A stretch of DNA of 64,000 bases, from contig NZ_JMPJ01000068.1 in the NCBI RefSeq assembly GCF_000735345.1, positions 55,530 through 119,529 of the forward strand, given 5' to 3'. Source of the DNA: Ewingella americana ATCC 33852 (GTDB lineage Bacteria > Pseudomonadota > Gammaproteobacteria > Enterobacterales > Enterobacteriaceae). The stretch's first letter is position 1; every line of letters begins with the position of its first letter. This document shows, one piece after another, positions 19,697 to 32,063 of this stretch. The notes under the pieces were generated by a model that did no database searches, was not told the DNA's origin, and saw nothing but the letters and a program-made list of their open reading frames with translations. The translations under genes were made by a program, and so were the position numbers.

Positions 19697-19753
19697 TTTT
19701 CCTTGCCATAGACACCATCCCTGTCTTCCCCACCGAAAGGTGGGGTTTTTTTT
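19697..19753 (+). ncRNA. cpxQ: CpxQ small RNA, from the cpxP 3' UTR
   Basis: The bases after the cpxP stop (TTTTCCTTGCCATAGACACC, then ATCCCTGTCTTCCCC) match the E. coli/Salmonella CpxQ RNA as I recall it, including its seed. The terminator stem differs in sequence but keeps the form (CCCCACC-GAAA-GGTGGGG plus T8). In those species RNase E releases CpxQ from cpxP mRNA, and it works with Hfq to repress envelope mRNAs. Processing here is inferred from conservation. Confidence 0.85.
19728..19753 (+). terminator. Rho-independent terminator of cpxP/CpxQ
   Basis: A 7-bp GC stem (CCCCACC/GGTGGGG) with a GAAA tetraloop and eight T, the type of 3' end that Hfq binds. Confidence 0.95.
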
Positions 19754-20214
19754 GCGGCAAAGGCCACAAATCGGCGCATTAGTTGCGCCTGTAACTCCCA
19801 GCAGTTTTCATCCCAAGATAAGAGATATCTCGTATTATCAGTCAGATGTATCTTAGAACAATGCTATTCTTAGGATAGTCGCTAATAAAGACGCTGTTTA
19901 AAGCCTGTGCGGGTTCTTTTGGCTTTCGCGATTGGCGTCTACATTTAAAGCTCCCTTGAACGGCAATGAAAGCGCCTCTTTCCGCGAGGAAAATGCCGGA
20001 AATATGTTGTAAAAACAGGGTGAATCATTAAATTGCCAAGGGTCAACGCAGTAAGCGTATTCTTGCTGACTTGAATCAATTCAGCGATGGTGTTTTGTTA
20101 TACTATAAACATCAAACGCTATTAGCCATTTAGTAGTAGTGCCAGCTAGTATCCGGGCCAATAGGCATGCTCAAGAATTCTTAAGAAATTGCATCTACAA
20201 GTTCAGAGGTGGTC
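19754..20214 (+). other. Gene-free region between cpxP and pfkA (fieF absent)
   Basis: About 460 bp with no credible gene; E. coli carries fieF here. It holds three short palindromes centred near 19826, 19848 and 19871, and lower down an AT-rich stretch (TTGTTATACTATAA, 20096-20109) that probably holds the pfkA promoter. The ribosome site GAGGTGG precedes pfkA. Confidence 0.7.
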
Positions 20215-21201
20215 ATGATTAAAAAAATCGGTGTACTGACAAGTGGCGGCGATGCGCCAGGCATGAATGCCGCAATTCGCGGTGTTGTTCGTGCTGCTCT
20301 ATCAGCAGGTTTAGAAGTTTTCGGTATTGAAGATGGCTACTTTGGCCTCTACGAAAACCGCATGCGACCACTGGACCGCTACAGCGTGTCCGACATGATC
20401 AACCGTGGCGGTACTTTCTTAGGTTCTGCACGTTTCCCTGAATTCCGTGATCCTGAAAACCGCAAAGTTGCCCTGAAAAACCTGAAAGACCGTGGTATCG
20501 ACGGTTTAGTGGTTATCGGCGGTGACGGCTCTTACGCGGGTGCTGACCTGCTGACCAAAGAGGGCGGTATTCGCTGTATCGGTCTGCCAGGCACTATCGA
20601 CAACGACGTGGCGGGTACTGACTACACCATCGGCTTCTTCACCGCGTTGGGTACTGTGGTTGAAGCTATCGACCGTCTGCGCGACACCTCTTCTTCTCAC
20701 CAACGTATTTCCATCGTTGAAGTGATGGGCCGCCACTGTGGCGATTTGACTCTGGCTGCTGCTATCGCCGGTGGTTGCGAATTTATCGCTATCCCGGAAG
20801 TTGAATTCAAACGTGATGACTTGGTTGCTGAAATCAAAGCCGGTATCGCCAAAGGTAAAAAGCACGCAATCGTAGCTATCACTGAGAAACTGGATGATAT
20901 CGACGAGCTGGCTAAATACATTGAGAAAGAAACCTGCCGTGAAACTCGCGGTACCGTTTTAGGCCACATCCAACGTGGTGGTGCGCCAGTCGCTTATGAC
21001 CGTATTCTGGCTTCACGCATGGGTGCTTATGCTGTTGACCTGCTGCTGGAAGAAGGCCGCGACTACACCCAAGGCGGTTTCTGCGTCGGTGTTGAAAACG
21101 AAAAAATGGTTCATGAATTAATTTCTATCTGTATTTCTCCAGAAAATAAGAAAAGTAAATTCAAAGAAGACTGGTACGACACAGCTAAAAAATTATTCTA
21201 A
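20215..21201 (+). CDS. pfkA: 6-phosphofructokinase isozyme 1
   Basis: PfkA phosphorylates fructose 6-phosphate with ATP, the committed glycolytic step, as an allosteric tetramer. The glycine-rich ATP loop [11 protein letters not shown] is at residues 9-19. GGDGSYAGA follows at about 102-110, and PGTIDNDV holds the catalytic Asp near 129. The ATG at 20215 gives 328 residues, slightly longer than E. coli (320) at the C-terminus. A GTG two codons earlier overlaps the ribosome site and is unlikely. Confidence 0.97.
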   Translation: MIKKIGVLTSGGDAPGMNAAIRGVVRAALSAGLEVFGIEDGYFGLYENRMRPLDRYSVSDMINRGGTFLGSARFPEFRDPENRKVALKNLKDRGIDGLVVIGGDGSYAGADLLTKEGGIRCIGLPGTIDNDVAGTDYTIGFFTALGTVVEAIDRLRDTSSSHQRISIVEVMGRHCGDLTLAAAIAGGCEFIAIPEVEFKRDDLVAEIKAGIAKGKKHAIVAITEKLDDIDELAKYIEKETCRETRGTVLGHIQRGGAPVAYDRILASRMGAYAVDLLLEEGRDYTQGGFCVGVENEKMVHELISICISPENKKSKFKEDWYDTAKKLF

Positions 21202-21224
21202 AACAGATAATTACTTAATGATGA

Positions 21225-21251
21225 AGCCTCCACGCGTGGGGGCTTTTTTTT
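21225..21251 (+). terminator. Intrinsic terminator of pfkA
   Basis: AGCCTCCACGCGTGGGGGCT self-pairs (one T-G wobble) and is followed by a run of eight T. Confidence 0.9.
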
Positions 21252-21387
21252 GCCTAAAAAACAGTTATTCCTGAATGGAATAGAAAAATACTTTTTAGTC
21301 TTTAGTTGTTCGATTTTTCTCTGGCAGGCTCTATGCATCTAATACGATAAATCCAATCCATTGAAAAAATTTCTGGGAGACAGTGAG

Positions 21388-22377
21388 ATGCGTAAATGGG
21401 GTGTAGGTCTGGCATTACTGCTGGTGGCGACGGGCGCAATTGCGAAAGATGTTCAGATTCTGAACGTATCTTATGATCCAACGCGTGAATTCTACGAGCA
21501 ATACAACAAGGCGTTCAGCAAATACTGGCAGGGTAAAACCGGCGACACCGTAACCGTGCGTCAATCTCACGGCGGCTCTGGCAAACAGGCGACCTCCGTT
21601 ATCAATGGTATCGAAGCTGACGTGGTGACCCTCGCGCTGGCCTATGACGTGGATGCGATAGCCGAACGCGGCCGTATCGACAAAAACTGGATCAAACGCC
21701 TGCCGGACAACTCCGCGCCTTACACCTCCACCATCGTCTTCCTGGTGAAGAAGGGCAACCCGAAACAAATTCACGACTGGAATGATTTGATCAAGCCGGG
21801 CGTATCTATCATCACGCCAAACCCGAAAACCTCGGGCGGCGCGCGCTGGAACTATCTGGCGGCGTGGGGCTACGCTCTGCATCACAACAACAATGACAAA
21901 GCCAAAGCTCAGGAATTCCTGAAGGCCTTGTTTAAAAACGTTGAAGTGCTGGACTCCGGCGCTCGCGGCGCAACCAACACCTTCGTTGAGCGCGGTATCG
22001 GCGACGTGCTGATCGCGTGGGAAAACGAAGCCCTGCTGGCAACCAAAGATTTGGGCAGCGACAAGTTTGAGATTGTGACGCCAAGCGAATCCATTCTGGC
22101 TGAACCTACCGTCTCCGTGGTGGATAAAGTGGTCGACAAACGCGGCACCCGCGAAGTGGCTGACGCTTACCTGAAATACCTCTATTCAACAGAAGGTCAA
22201 ACCATCGCTGCGGAAAACTATTACCGTCCGCGTGACCCAGCCGTTGAGAAGAAGTTTGCTGCTGAATTCCCTAAACTGAAGCTGTTCACTATCGATCAGG
22301 TGGCAGGAACTTGGGCCGAAGCACAGAAAGACCACTTCTCGACTGGTGGGATCTTCGACCAAATCAGCAAACGCTAA
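21388..22377 (+). CDS. sbp: Periplasmic sulfate-binding protein
   Basis: Sbp binds sulfate or thiosulfate for the CysUWA ABC importer. The ATG at 21388 (GGGAG upstream) gives 329 residues. A signal peptide of about 19 residues ends at [16 protein letters not shown] and [13 protein letters not shown] are the sulfate-contact segments of the family. It stands alone between terminators, and cdh, next to it in E. coli, is missing. CysB control is known for the family but no site was assigned. Confidence 0.97.
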   Translation: MRKWGVGLALLLVATGAIAKDVQILNVSYDPTREFYEQYNKAFSKYWQGKTGDTVTVRQSHGGSGKQATSVINGIEADVVTLALAYDVDAIAERGRIDKNWIKRLPDNSAPYTSTIVFLVKKGNPKQIHDWNDLIKPGVSIITPNPKTSGGARWNYLAAWGYALHHNNNDKAKAQEFLKALFKNVEVLDSGARGATNTFVERGIGDVLIAWENEALLATKDLGSDKFEIVTPSESILAEPTVSVVDKVVDKRGTREVADAYLKYLYSTEGQTIAAENYYRPRDPAVEKKFAAEFPKLKLFTIDQVAGTWAEAQKDHFSTGGIFDQISKR

Positions 22378-22456
22378 ATGCCCGTCATACTTGGTGCTGT
22401 CGCGGCGTTGGATGCGGTTGCTTATCCGAATCGCTGACCAGATATCGCCAATAATA

Positions 22457-22491
22457 AAAAACCCGGCCTCTTCACAGAGCCGGGTTTTTTT
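22457..22491. terminator. Bidirectional terminator between sbp and tpiA
   Basis: An ACCCGGC/GCCGGGT stem with an 11-base loop, flanked by A-run and T-run, so it can end both convergent transcripts. Confidence 0.9.
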
Positions 22492-22524
22492 ATGCTGACG
22501 CAGTGAGTGCGTCAGAAAAGCGGA

Positions 22525-23325
<801 letters not shown>

Positions 23326-23425
23326 TTAAAATTTCTGCCAAACAAGCAGATTACCTGCCCAATAGTATAGAGAGGATCACAACTAAAGGCTTTGCTTTTT
23401 GTCATTAATTGCCGTTATCAAAGGC

Positions 23426-24025
23426 TTAAGAAAGCGCGAGTTTTACCGGCTCTACGGCGAAGGTCAGCCCCTTCTCGCCATTGTCTGAAATCACGTAGCG
23501 GATCGCGCCGACCTGCTGCTGGTAGAACTGCTGGCCTTTGCCTTTGTCGATCAGCGACGCCACTTTCGCCACGCTTTGCTCCACCGTCAGGGTCGCGTCG
23601 AATTCGCGCATCAGGTTGGCCATGTAGCTGATAGCCAGCGTGCGCGCGGCTTTAGCCTCCGGCCCTTGAATCGGCAGATAGGTGATTTGCAGCGTTTTGA
23701 TTTTCCCGGTGCCTTTCTCCAGCGCGGTGGAAGCATAGAGATTCTCATTAATCTTGCTGGCGGCGCGGGTCAGCAGCTCATTGCCGGTTTTGTCGGTAAT
23801 GGCGCGGAACTCGTTGATCTGCTGAGTCGGGTTGGCCGCGTTGTATTTTTCGCGAAAGCTCACCAGCGTCATCTCGAAAGTCGGGGCACCTGCCAGCAAA
23901 TAAGGTGCTTTCGGCATCTCCTCGACGGTCGGATGCTCGGCGGGTGGCTCGGCATAGGCCTGATTCAGCCCTGACATTAGCAGCAGCGCGGGTAGCGCGA
24001 GGCGAAGAATGAATTTTGCAGTCAT
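23426..24025 (-). CDS. yiiQ: DUF1454 family secreted protein YiiQ
   Basis: A 199-residue protein of unknown function. The signal peptide (about 1-25, ending AYA-EP) points to the periplasm. Conserved family segments are APYLLAGAPTF, SKINENLYASTALE and DNGEKGLTFAVEP. I chose the ATG at 24025, which gives the usual length and a good signal; the open frame runs 55 codons further upstream without conservation. It is divergent from yiiR. No motif suggests an enzyme. Confidence 0.92.
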   Translation of the reverse strand: MTAKFILRLALPALLLMSGLNQAYAEPPAEHPTVEEMPKAPYLLAGAPTFEMTLVSFREKYNAANPTQQINEFRAITDKTGNELLTRAASKINENLYASTALEKGTGKIKTLQITYLPIQGPEAKAARTLAISYMANLMREFDATLTVEQSVAKVASLIDKGKGQQFYQQQVGAIRYVISDNGEKGLTFAVEPVKLALS

Positions 24026-24175
24026 AAGCCTGTTCTGGTTTTGAAGCGATACCCGATTAGAGCGGGGATCAGGGGGCAATGTCAAAAGGAGTGCGTAAAC
24101 ATTGTCGGCATCTGGCCGGGCTGGGTTACACTTTGCGGCAGTTTTCTGACCTGACTTTGATGGAATGCTTCCCCG

Positions 24176-24595
24176 ATGACCCTGCAACACGCACTCTTTT
24201 CATTTAATGGCCGCATGGGCCGCCGTGACTTTTGGATTTGGATGGTCAGCTGGCTGGTGCTGATGGTGGCGGTGTTCACCTTTGCCGACAGACAGTGGAT
24301 CGAAATCAAATCAGCCGCCTTTGCGGTGGTGGTTTTGCTGTGGCCGACGGCGGCGGTGATGGTCAAACGCCTTCACGACCGCAACAAATCAGCATGGTGG
24401 GCACTGCTGTTTATTCTGGCGTGGATGCTGGCGGCGGGGCATTGGGACATGATCCCGACCCTGTGGCAATGGGTGGTCGGCAGGCTGCTTCCGGCGGTGA
24501 TTTTCGTGATGCTGATTATCGACTGCGGCGCTTTTGTGGGAACGCCGGGCACAAATCGCTTTGGCCCGGAAGCAGAGAGCGTCAGGTTCAAATAA
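24176..24595 (+). CDS. yiiR: DUF805 family inner membrane protein YiiR
   Basis: A 139-residue membrane protein with about four hydrophobic segments and the DUF805 pattern: an N-terminal FSFNGRMGRRDFW motif and MVKRLHDRNKSAWW in the middle. Function is unknown. It lies between divergent yiiQ and convergent fpr, and its stop is 5 bp from the fpr stop with no obvious terminator between them. Confidence 0.9.
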   Translation: MTLQHALFSFNGRMGRRDFWIWMVSWLVLMVAVFTFADRQWIEIKSAAFAVVVLLWPTAAVMVKRLHDRNKSAWWALLFILAWMLAAGHWDMIPTLWQWVVGRLLPAVIFVMLIIDCGAFVGTPGTNRFGPEAESVRFK

Positions 24596-24599
24596 CCTA

Positions 24600-25346
24600 T
24601 TACCAATAGTGCTCGCTGGTCATATGGCCCGGTTTGCGTTTCAAATGCTTACGCATGCCGCGGCTGTCTTTGAGGATTTGCTGGGTGTCGCGCACCATCT
24701 GCGGGTTGCCGCACAGCATGACGTGGCTGTCTTCGGCATCCATTTTCAGCCCCACGGCGGCTTCCAGCGAACCATCTTCAATCAGCGCCGGTACGCGGCC
24801 CGTCAGTGAACCCGCGACTTCTTCACGGCTCACCACGGTCTGAATATGCAACTTGCCGTTGTAGCGCTGCTGGAGCTGCTGCATCAGCGGCAGATAGCTG
24901 AGGTCCTGCGAGAAGCGTGCGGCGTGAACCAGCACGATATTTTTGAAGCGATCTAGCCCGATGCCTTCCTGCAAAATGGACAAGTAAGGGCCAATCGCCG
25001 TGCCGGTCGCCAGCATCCACAGGGTGTCGCACTCAGGCACTTCATCAATGACGAAAAAGCCCGCAGCCTCTTTAGTGACCTGAATCTCGCTGCCAATCTG
25101 CATGTCGGTCAGCCGTGGGCTGAGCTTGCCTTCCGGCACAGTCACCAGATAGAACTCAAGATTGGAATTGCTTGGCGCATTGACGTAGGAATAGGCGCGC
25201 TGGACGCGTTCACCGTCGATTTCTAACGACAGCTTAGCGAACTGGCCTGCGGTGAATGCATCAATTGGCGCGTTCACCTGAATGCTAAACAGGGCATCTG
25301 TCCAGCGGTCGACTTTGGTGATGCTGCCTGTAACCCAATCAGCCAT
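24600..25346 (-). CDS. fpr: Ferredoxin/flavodoxin-NADP+ reductase
   Basis: Fpr moves electrons from NADPH to flavodoxin or ferredoxin. It is a 248-residue FAD enzyme. RAYSYVNAPSN is the FAD isoalloxazine/phosphate site, LATGTAIGPYLSIL the NADP pyrophosphate loop, and the C-terminal aromatic ends the chain (EHYW). SoxRS control is known in E. coli; I could not confirm a soxbox in the 317-bp region upstream. Confidence 0.97.
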   Translation of the reverse strand: MADWVTGSITKVDRWTDALFSIQVNAPIDAFTAGQFAKLSLEIDGERVQRAYSYVNAPSNSNLEFYLVTVPEGKLSPRLTDMQIGSEIQVTKEAAGFFVIDEVPECDTLWMLATGTAIGPYLSILQEGIGLDRFKNIVLVHAARFSQDLSYLPLMQQLQQRYNGKLHIQTVVSREEVAGSLTGRVPALIEDGSLEAAVGLKMDAEDSHVMLCGNPQMVRDTQQILKDSRGMRKHLKRKPGHMTSEHYW

Positions 25347-25663
25347 AAAAAAGTACTCCGTTTTAAGTCCATGGTGCAGCGCGTCGGGCGCTTCATTTAC
25401 CTCGCTGATTTTATTTCACATTCACTGAATCCATTATCGATTAAATGTTATCAACCTGTTTACGGCGGGTGAGCCACTGTCGCATGACGTACCGTTATCT
25501 TTACGAAACTGGCACTAAAGCCCGCCACTGGCGTAAACAGAGTTTTCCGCCTGCCTCTCGCTTATTCCTACGGTTTTGTTAATTTATGCGCCGACTGCTG
25601 ACCCCGCCGAAACTGGCTCAATATGCTGGTATTCGGACTCATGAATGATTAATGAACTAGAAA
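25347..25663. other. Divergent fpr/emrD intergenic region
   Basis: About 317 bp without a credible gene, containing AT-rich stretches near 25405-25455 and 25565-25590. Promoters for both genes must lie here. No operator was recognised with confidence. Confidence 0.5.
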
Positions 25664-26848
25664 ATGAAAAAACTGGAAAATATTCACCTGCTGGTGATGT
25701 TGATTTTACTGGTGGCCGTAGGGCAGATGGCGCAAACCATTTATGTGCCGAATATCGCCGATATGGCGACAAGTCTGGCCGTAAAACCGGGGGCGGTTCA
25801 GCGAGTGATGGCGGCCTATTTAATCGCTTACGGCTCGTCACAGCTTATCTACGGGCCACTGTCGGATAAGATTGGCCGCAAGCCGGTGATCCTCACCGGG
25901 ATGATGATTTTCCTTATGGGTGCTGCTACCGCGATGATGGCGCAGAACCTGACGATTTTGATTATTGGCAGCGCCGTGCAGGGTATGGGCACCGGCGTGG
26001 CGGGCGTAATGGCGCGTACCATGCCGCGTGACTTATACAGCGGCGGCGCGCTCCGCCAAGCTAACAGCCTGTTGAATATGGGTATTTTGGTCAGCCCGCT
26101 GGTCGCGCCAATTATTGGCGGTGCGCTGGCGGCGTGGCTGGGCTGGCGCGCCAGTTTTGGCTTCCTGTTACTGCTGTGCGCCGGTGTGGCGTTTTCCATG
26201 TATCGCTGGCTGCCAGAAACGCGCCCGGTTAACGATGAGCCGCGCGGCATGCTGAGCAGCCTTCACCTGCTGCTGGCGGATGGCAACTTCAGCCGCTATT
26301 TAGTCATGCTGGTGGGTGCTTTGGCGGGCGTGGCGGTGTTCGAAGCCAGCTGTGGCGTGCTGATGGGCGGCGTGTTGAAGCTCAGCGCGATGACCGTCAG
26401 CCTGCTGTTTATTCTGCCTATTCCGGCGGCGTTCTTTGGCGCGTGGTATGCCGGGCGGGCGGAGAAGAGCTTCAACCAACTGATGTGGCATTCGGTGATC
26501 AGCTGCCTGCTGGCGGGCGTGCTGATGTGGATCCCGGGATGGCTGGGCGTGATGAACATCTGGACGCTGATTGTTCCGGCGTCGCTGTTCTTCTTCGGCG
26601 CGGGGATGCTGTTCCCGCTGGCGACTACCGGCGCGATGGAGCCTTTCCCTTACCTCGCTGGCGCAGCCGGGGCCTTGGTGGGCGGCATTCAGAACATTGG
26701 TTCCGGGCTGGTGGCGTGGATGTCAGCCATGCTGCCGCAAACCGGGCAGTTCAGTCTGGGCCTGCTGATGTTCGCCATGGCGCTGCTGATTTTGCTCTGC
26801 TGGTGGCCGATGGCTAATCGCCAGCAGGAGCAGGGGCACACCATCTAA
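25664..26848 (+). CDS. emrD: Multidrug efflux MFS transporter EmrD
   Basis: EmrD is a 12-helix proton-driven exporter of amphipathic compounds and uncouplers. The 394-residue length equals the E. coli protein, and the N-terminal LLVAVGQMAQTIYVP is diagnostic. The loop 2-3 MFS motif reads GPLSDKIGRKP. It sits between fpr and glpX, not at its E. coli location, with its own terminator, so it looks like a single-gene unit. Confidence 0.96.
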   Translation: MKKLENIHLLVMLILLVAVGQMAQTIYVPNIADMATSLAVKPGAVQRVMAAYLIAYGSSQLIYGPLSDKIGRKPVILTGMMIFLMGAATAMMAQNLTILIIGSAVQGMGTGVAGVMARTMPRDLYSGGALRQANSLLNMGILVSPLVAPIIGGALAAWLGWRASFGFLLLLCAGVAFSMYRWLPETRPVNDEPRGMLSSLHLLLADGNFSRYLVMLVGALAGVAVFEASCGVLMGGVLKLSAMTVSLLFILPIPAAFFGAWYAGRAEKSFNQLMWHSVISCLLAGVLMWIPGWLGVMNIWTLIVPASLFFFGAGMLFPLATTGAMEPFPYLAGAAGALVGGIQNIGSGLVAWMSAMLPQTGQFSLGLLMFAMALLILLCWWPMANRQQEQGHTI

Positions 26849-26867
26849 CTCAGTGCGCGAAGCATAA

Positions 26868-26895
26868 AAAAAGCAGAGCCTTGGCTCTGCTTTTT
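26868..26895. terminator. Bidirectional terminator between emrD and glpX
   Basis: A 13-bp stem (AAAAAGCAGAGCC/GGCTCTGCTTTTT) with a TT apex; A and T runs serve both strands. Confidence 0.92.
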
Positions 26896-26923
26896 GCTTT
26901 TATGGCCGCGTTAAACCCGGCAA

Positions 26924-27934
26924 TTAGATGATGAACTCGTGCAGAGCAGCATCTTTACGGTCCAGATAGTGGGTCGAGCGAATGCGGCGAATGGTGCGCG
27001 ACTTGCCGCGGATCAGCAGGGTTTCGGTGGTCGCCATGTTGCCTTTGCGGCTGATGCCTTCCAGCAGGTCGCCCTTGGTGATCCCAGTCGCTGAGAAAAT
27101 CACGTTATCGTTGCGTGCCATATCGTCGAGCTGCAACACCTTGCCGGCTTCGATCCCCATCGCTTTGCAGCGCACCAGCTCTTCCTCGCCAATGCGGCGG
27201 TTCTCTGGCGTGTCACCTTTCACATCATGGCGCGCCAACAGGCGGCCCTGCATGTCGCCATCCAGCGCGCGGATCACCGCCGCCGAAATCACCCCTTCCG
27301 GCGCGCCGCCGATGCCGTACAGCACATCAACTTCGCTCTCCGGCATACAGGTCAGAATGGTGGCAGCGACGTCGCCGTCGGGGAAGGCGAACACGCGCAC
27401 GCCGGATTGCAGCATGGCGCGGATAGCCTCGTCGTGGCGCGGTTTGGCGAGGGTCGCGACGGTCAGTTCGCTTAGCGGTTTACCCAAGGCGTTGGCGATA
27501 TTTTGCAGATTTTCGGCCAGCGTCAGGTCTAGGTTAATCGCGCCTTTGGCACCGGGGCCGACGGCGATTTTTTCCATGTACATGTCTGGGGCGTTGAGGA
27601 AGGAGCCTTTGTCGCCAACCGCCAGCACGGCCAGCGCGTTGGACTGGCCCATGGCGGTCATGCGCGTGCCTTCGATCGGGTCAACCGCGATATCCACCGC
27701 GTCGCCCTTGCCTGTGCCAACTTGTTCGCCAATGTAGAGCATCGGCGCTTCGTCAATCTCACCTTCGCCAATGACGATTTGCCCGTCGATGTCGACCTTG
27801 TTCAGCATAATGCGCATCGCCTGCACGGCGGCGTTGTCGGCGAGGTTTTTGTCGCCACGACCAAGCCATTTGTAGCCAGCCAGCGCGGCGGCTTCGGTGA
27901 CGCGGGAGAACTCGATAGCTAATTCACGTTTCAT
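26924..27934 (-). CDS. glpX: Fructose-1,6-bisphosphatase, class II
   Basis: GlpX dephosphorylates fructose 1,6-bisphosphate for gluconeogenesis. It is a Mn-dependent lithium-sensitive phosphatase. Metal motifs are GEGEIDEAPM (57-66) and DPIEGT (85-90), with GIGGAPEGV later. The ATG at 27934 gives 336 residues, as in E. coli; the frame extends 63 codons upstream but that part covers the glpK-glpX terminator. It is the distal gene of glpFKX. Confidence 0.97.
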   Translation of the reverse strand: MKRELAIEFSRVTEAAALAGYKWLGRGDKNLADNAAVQAMRIMLNKVDIDGQIVIGEGEIDEAPMLYIGEQVGTGKGDAVDIAVDPIEGTRMTAMGQSNALAVLAVGDKGSFLNAPDMYMEKIAVGPGAKGAINLDLTLAENLQNIANALGKPLSELTVATLAKPRHDEAIRAMLQSGVRVFAFPDGDVAATILTCMPESEVDVLYGIGGAPEGVISAAVIRALDGDMQGRLLARHDVKGDTPENRRIGEEELVRCKAMGIEAGKVLQLDDMARNDNVIFSATGITKGDLLEGISRKGNMATTETLLIRGKSRTIRRIRSTHYLDRKDAALHEFII

Positions 27935-28026
27935 GGATAAACCCATTCGAAGAAAAATAAGGTGGGTGAGGCAAATGCTCATCGCTGGGCGGATTTTAGC
28001 ATAGGGGCAGGGCAGAAAAAGCGCAT

Positions 28027-28053
28027 AAAAAAACTCCCCATTTAGGGGAGTTT
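28027..28053 (-). terminator. Intrinsic terminator between glpK and glpX
   Basis: On the minus strand AACTCCCC/GGGGAGTT (8 bp) with a 5-base loop is followed by about seven T. It should cut glpX expression relative to glpFK unless glpX has its own promoter. A second inverted repeat (GGGTTC/GAACCC) lies just upstream at about 28074-28091. Confidence 0.85.
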
Positions 28054-28101
28054 GCTTGGAGCTAATGATGGCGGGTTCCGCGAGAACCCGGCTGAACGCT
28101 A

Positions 28102-30521
<2,420 letters not shown>

Positions 30522-30632
30522 AGTCGGATCCTATAAAGGATAATGTTAAGGGTTAGTTATAATTTTTCTTACTGGACGTACGTGAACGTAATCGGAATAA
30601 GACATTCATCAGTAAATGAGAATGTAATGTGA

Positions 30633-30652
30633 ATTTATCGTTAACGAGCATA
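30633..30652. promoter_or_regulatory. Putative GlpR operator upstream of glpF
   Basis: ATTTATCGTT-AACGAGCATA matches the GlpR consensus WATGTTCGWT-AWCGAACATW at about 16 of 20 positions, with the right half nearly perfect. Confidence 0.65.
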
Positions 30653-30677
30653 AACGAGAAATAGCGAAATCAAATTT

Positions 30678-30693
30678 TGTGTGTTGTGTCATA
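30678..30693. promoter_or_regulatory. Putative CRP site upstream of glpF
   Basis: TGTGT-N6-TCATA against the TGTGA-N6-TCACA consensus. It lies between the two GlpR-like operators, the usual arrangement at glpFK. Confidence 0.5.
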
Positions 30694-30695
30694 AA

Positions 30696-30715
30696 AATGA
30701 GCGATTTCGAGTATC
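30696..30715. promoter_or_regulatory. Second putative GlpR operator upstream of glpF
   Basis: AATGAGCGAT-TTCGAGTATC matches the GlpR consensus at about 14 of 20 positions. Confidence 0.5.
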
Positions 30716-31143
30716 GCACTGGTTAGACCAACCGGAAAAAGCGGTTTTTGGCGCTCGTTTGACCCGCGTTTACCGCCATTTCTGTCCTGATTGAGTCCTT
30801 AACGCGCGCAGGGTCATTCAAATGCCTTCCGCGCAGAAAACGCCTTGATAGACTGACTTTAGGCGAAATTGCTGGCGTGATCCTTCGACTCGTCTCGCTT
30901 TTTAAGCATTTGCTGATAGTTTTGTCGTTAAAATTGCAACAGACTGCGTGTAGGGCAGGGTTGTTGCTAGACAGGGCAAGACTGGCTACATACAATCGTA
31001 TTTCAAGACATCCGCAGATTTGACGGCGTTTCCTTCCCGAAATATCAATAAAATCTGCGTGGTGCGAGAATTCAGAGTCGTGTCCGGACGATGCGACAGA
31101 ACTTACTAGATGTACGCCTTGCGAACATGAAGAGGACCGAAGA

Positions 31144-31383
31144 ATGTCATTTGAAGTATTTGAGAAATTAGAAGCGAAAGTTCAGCAAGCGATTGATACC
31201 ATTACTTTATTGCAAATGGAAATCGAAGAACTGAAAGAGCAGAACAACAGCCTGTCTCAGGAAGTTCAGCAAGCCAGCGGTAACCACGAGTCACTGGTGC
31301 GTGAAAACGCGCAGCTGAAAGAAGAGCAACACGTGTGGCAGGACCGTCTGCGCGCACTGTTAGGGAAAATGGAAGAAGTCTGA
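31144..31383 (+). CDS. zapB: Cell division protein ZapB
   Basis: ZapB is a small abundant coiled-coil protein that binds ZapA and links the Z-ring to the MatP-Ter complex. All 79 residues form heptad-patterned coiled coil, from [20 protein letters not shown] to the end, with Glu/Gln-rich repeats. It is monocistronic, ending in a strong terminator. Confidence 0.97.
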   Translation: MSFEVFEKLEAKVQQAIDTITLLQMEIEELKEQNNSLSQEVQQASGNHESLVRENAQLKEEQHVWQDRLRALLGKMEEV

Positions 31384-31413
31384 TCCAGCCTTCTTTGCAT
31401 AAATAGCTCCCAT

Positions 31414-31442
31414 AAAAAAAGCCCGCGCTGCGGGCTTTTTTA
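31414..31442. terminator. Bidirectional terminator between zapB and rraA
   Basis: GCCCGC-GCT-GCGGGC with seven A before and seven T after; it works for both convergent genes. Confidence 0.93.
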
Positions 31443-31468
31443 TTGCAGAAGCATCGTGTTTAGGGAAA

Positions 31469-31954
31469 TCACTCGAGGTCGAGTGCATCCTCTGACAGGA
31501 TGATACCGGTGTTATCAGCATACAAATGGTCGCCGGTGAAGAAGGTCACGCCGCCGAAGTTCACGCGGATATCACTCTCACCAATGCCTTCGCTTGCTGC
31601 GCCAGCAGGGATAGCGGCCATCGCCTGAATGCCGATGTCCAAGTCCTGCAAGTCATCCACCTGACGCACCGCGCCGTAAATCAGGATGCCTTCCCACTGG
31701 TTTTCCAGTGCCAGCGTCGCGAGGTCAGCGTCGAGCAGAGCACGGCGAACCGAGCCGCCGCCATCAACCACTAACACGCGGCCTAAACCGTTTTGCTCCA
31801 ACAGATCATAAAGCAAGCCATTGTCTTCAAAGCACTTCACCGTGGTGATCTGCCCGCCAAATGAAGTACGTCCGCCAAAGTTGGAGAACAAGGGTTCAAC
31901 GACATTCACTTCTTCGTGATAGATGTCGCATAGTTCGGAAGTATCGTATTTCAT
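31469..31954 (-). CDS. rraA: Ribonuclease E activity regulator RraA
   Basis: RraA is a trimeric inhibitor that binds the RNase E C-terminal scaffold and RNA helicases. It has 161 residues with the conserved start [12 protein letters not shown] and the [16 protein letters not shown] segment. The fold resembles class II aldolases or demethylmenaquinone methyltransferase (its old name menG), but the role is regulatory. It follows menA on the same strand. Confidence 0.97.
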   Translation of the reverse strand: MKYDTSELCDIYHEEVNVVEPLFSNFGGRTSFGGQITTVKCFEDNGLLYDLLEQNGLGRVLVVDGGGSVRRALLDADLATLALENQWEGILIYGAVRQVDDLQDLDIGIQAMAAIPAGAASEGIGESDIRVNFGGVTFFTGDHLYADNTGIILSEDALDLE

Positions 31955-32063
31955 AAGATTTCATCTGGTTGCTGCATGAATGTGCAGTATATCCCTTTCT
32001 GAAGGCTGTTGGCAAAAGCATCAATTGTTAAATTTCGCTTTCAGCCAGACTTAGCTTGGATTG

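Larger units (their letters stand above)
30522..31143. other. Long divergent glpF/zapB control region
   Basis: About 620 bp with no convincing gene. The glpF-proximal part holds GlpR-like operators and a CRP-like site. The zapB-proximal part holds TTGACG-N17-TATCAA (31020-31048), a fair sigma-70 promoter that would give a leader of about 90 nt. The middle (30720-31015) has no feature I can name; a 90-codon open frame on the minus strand there looks non-coding. Confidence 0.6.

Noticed and set aside
30723-30995. A 90-codon open frame on the minus strand in the glpF/zapB gap
   Set aside because: No ribosome site, no recognisable domain, atypical composition, and it sits in a regulatory region.
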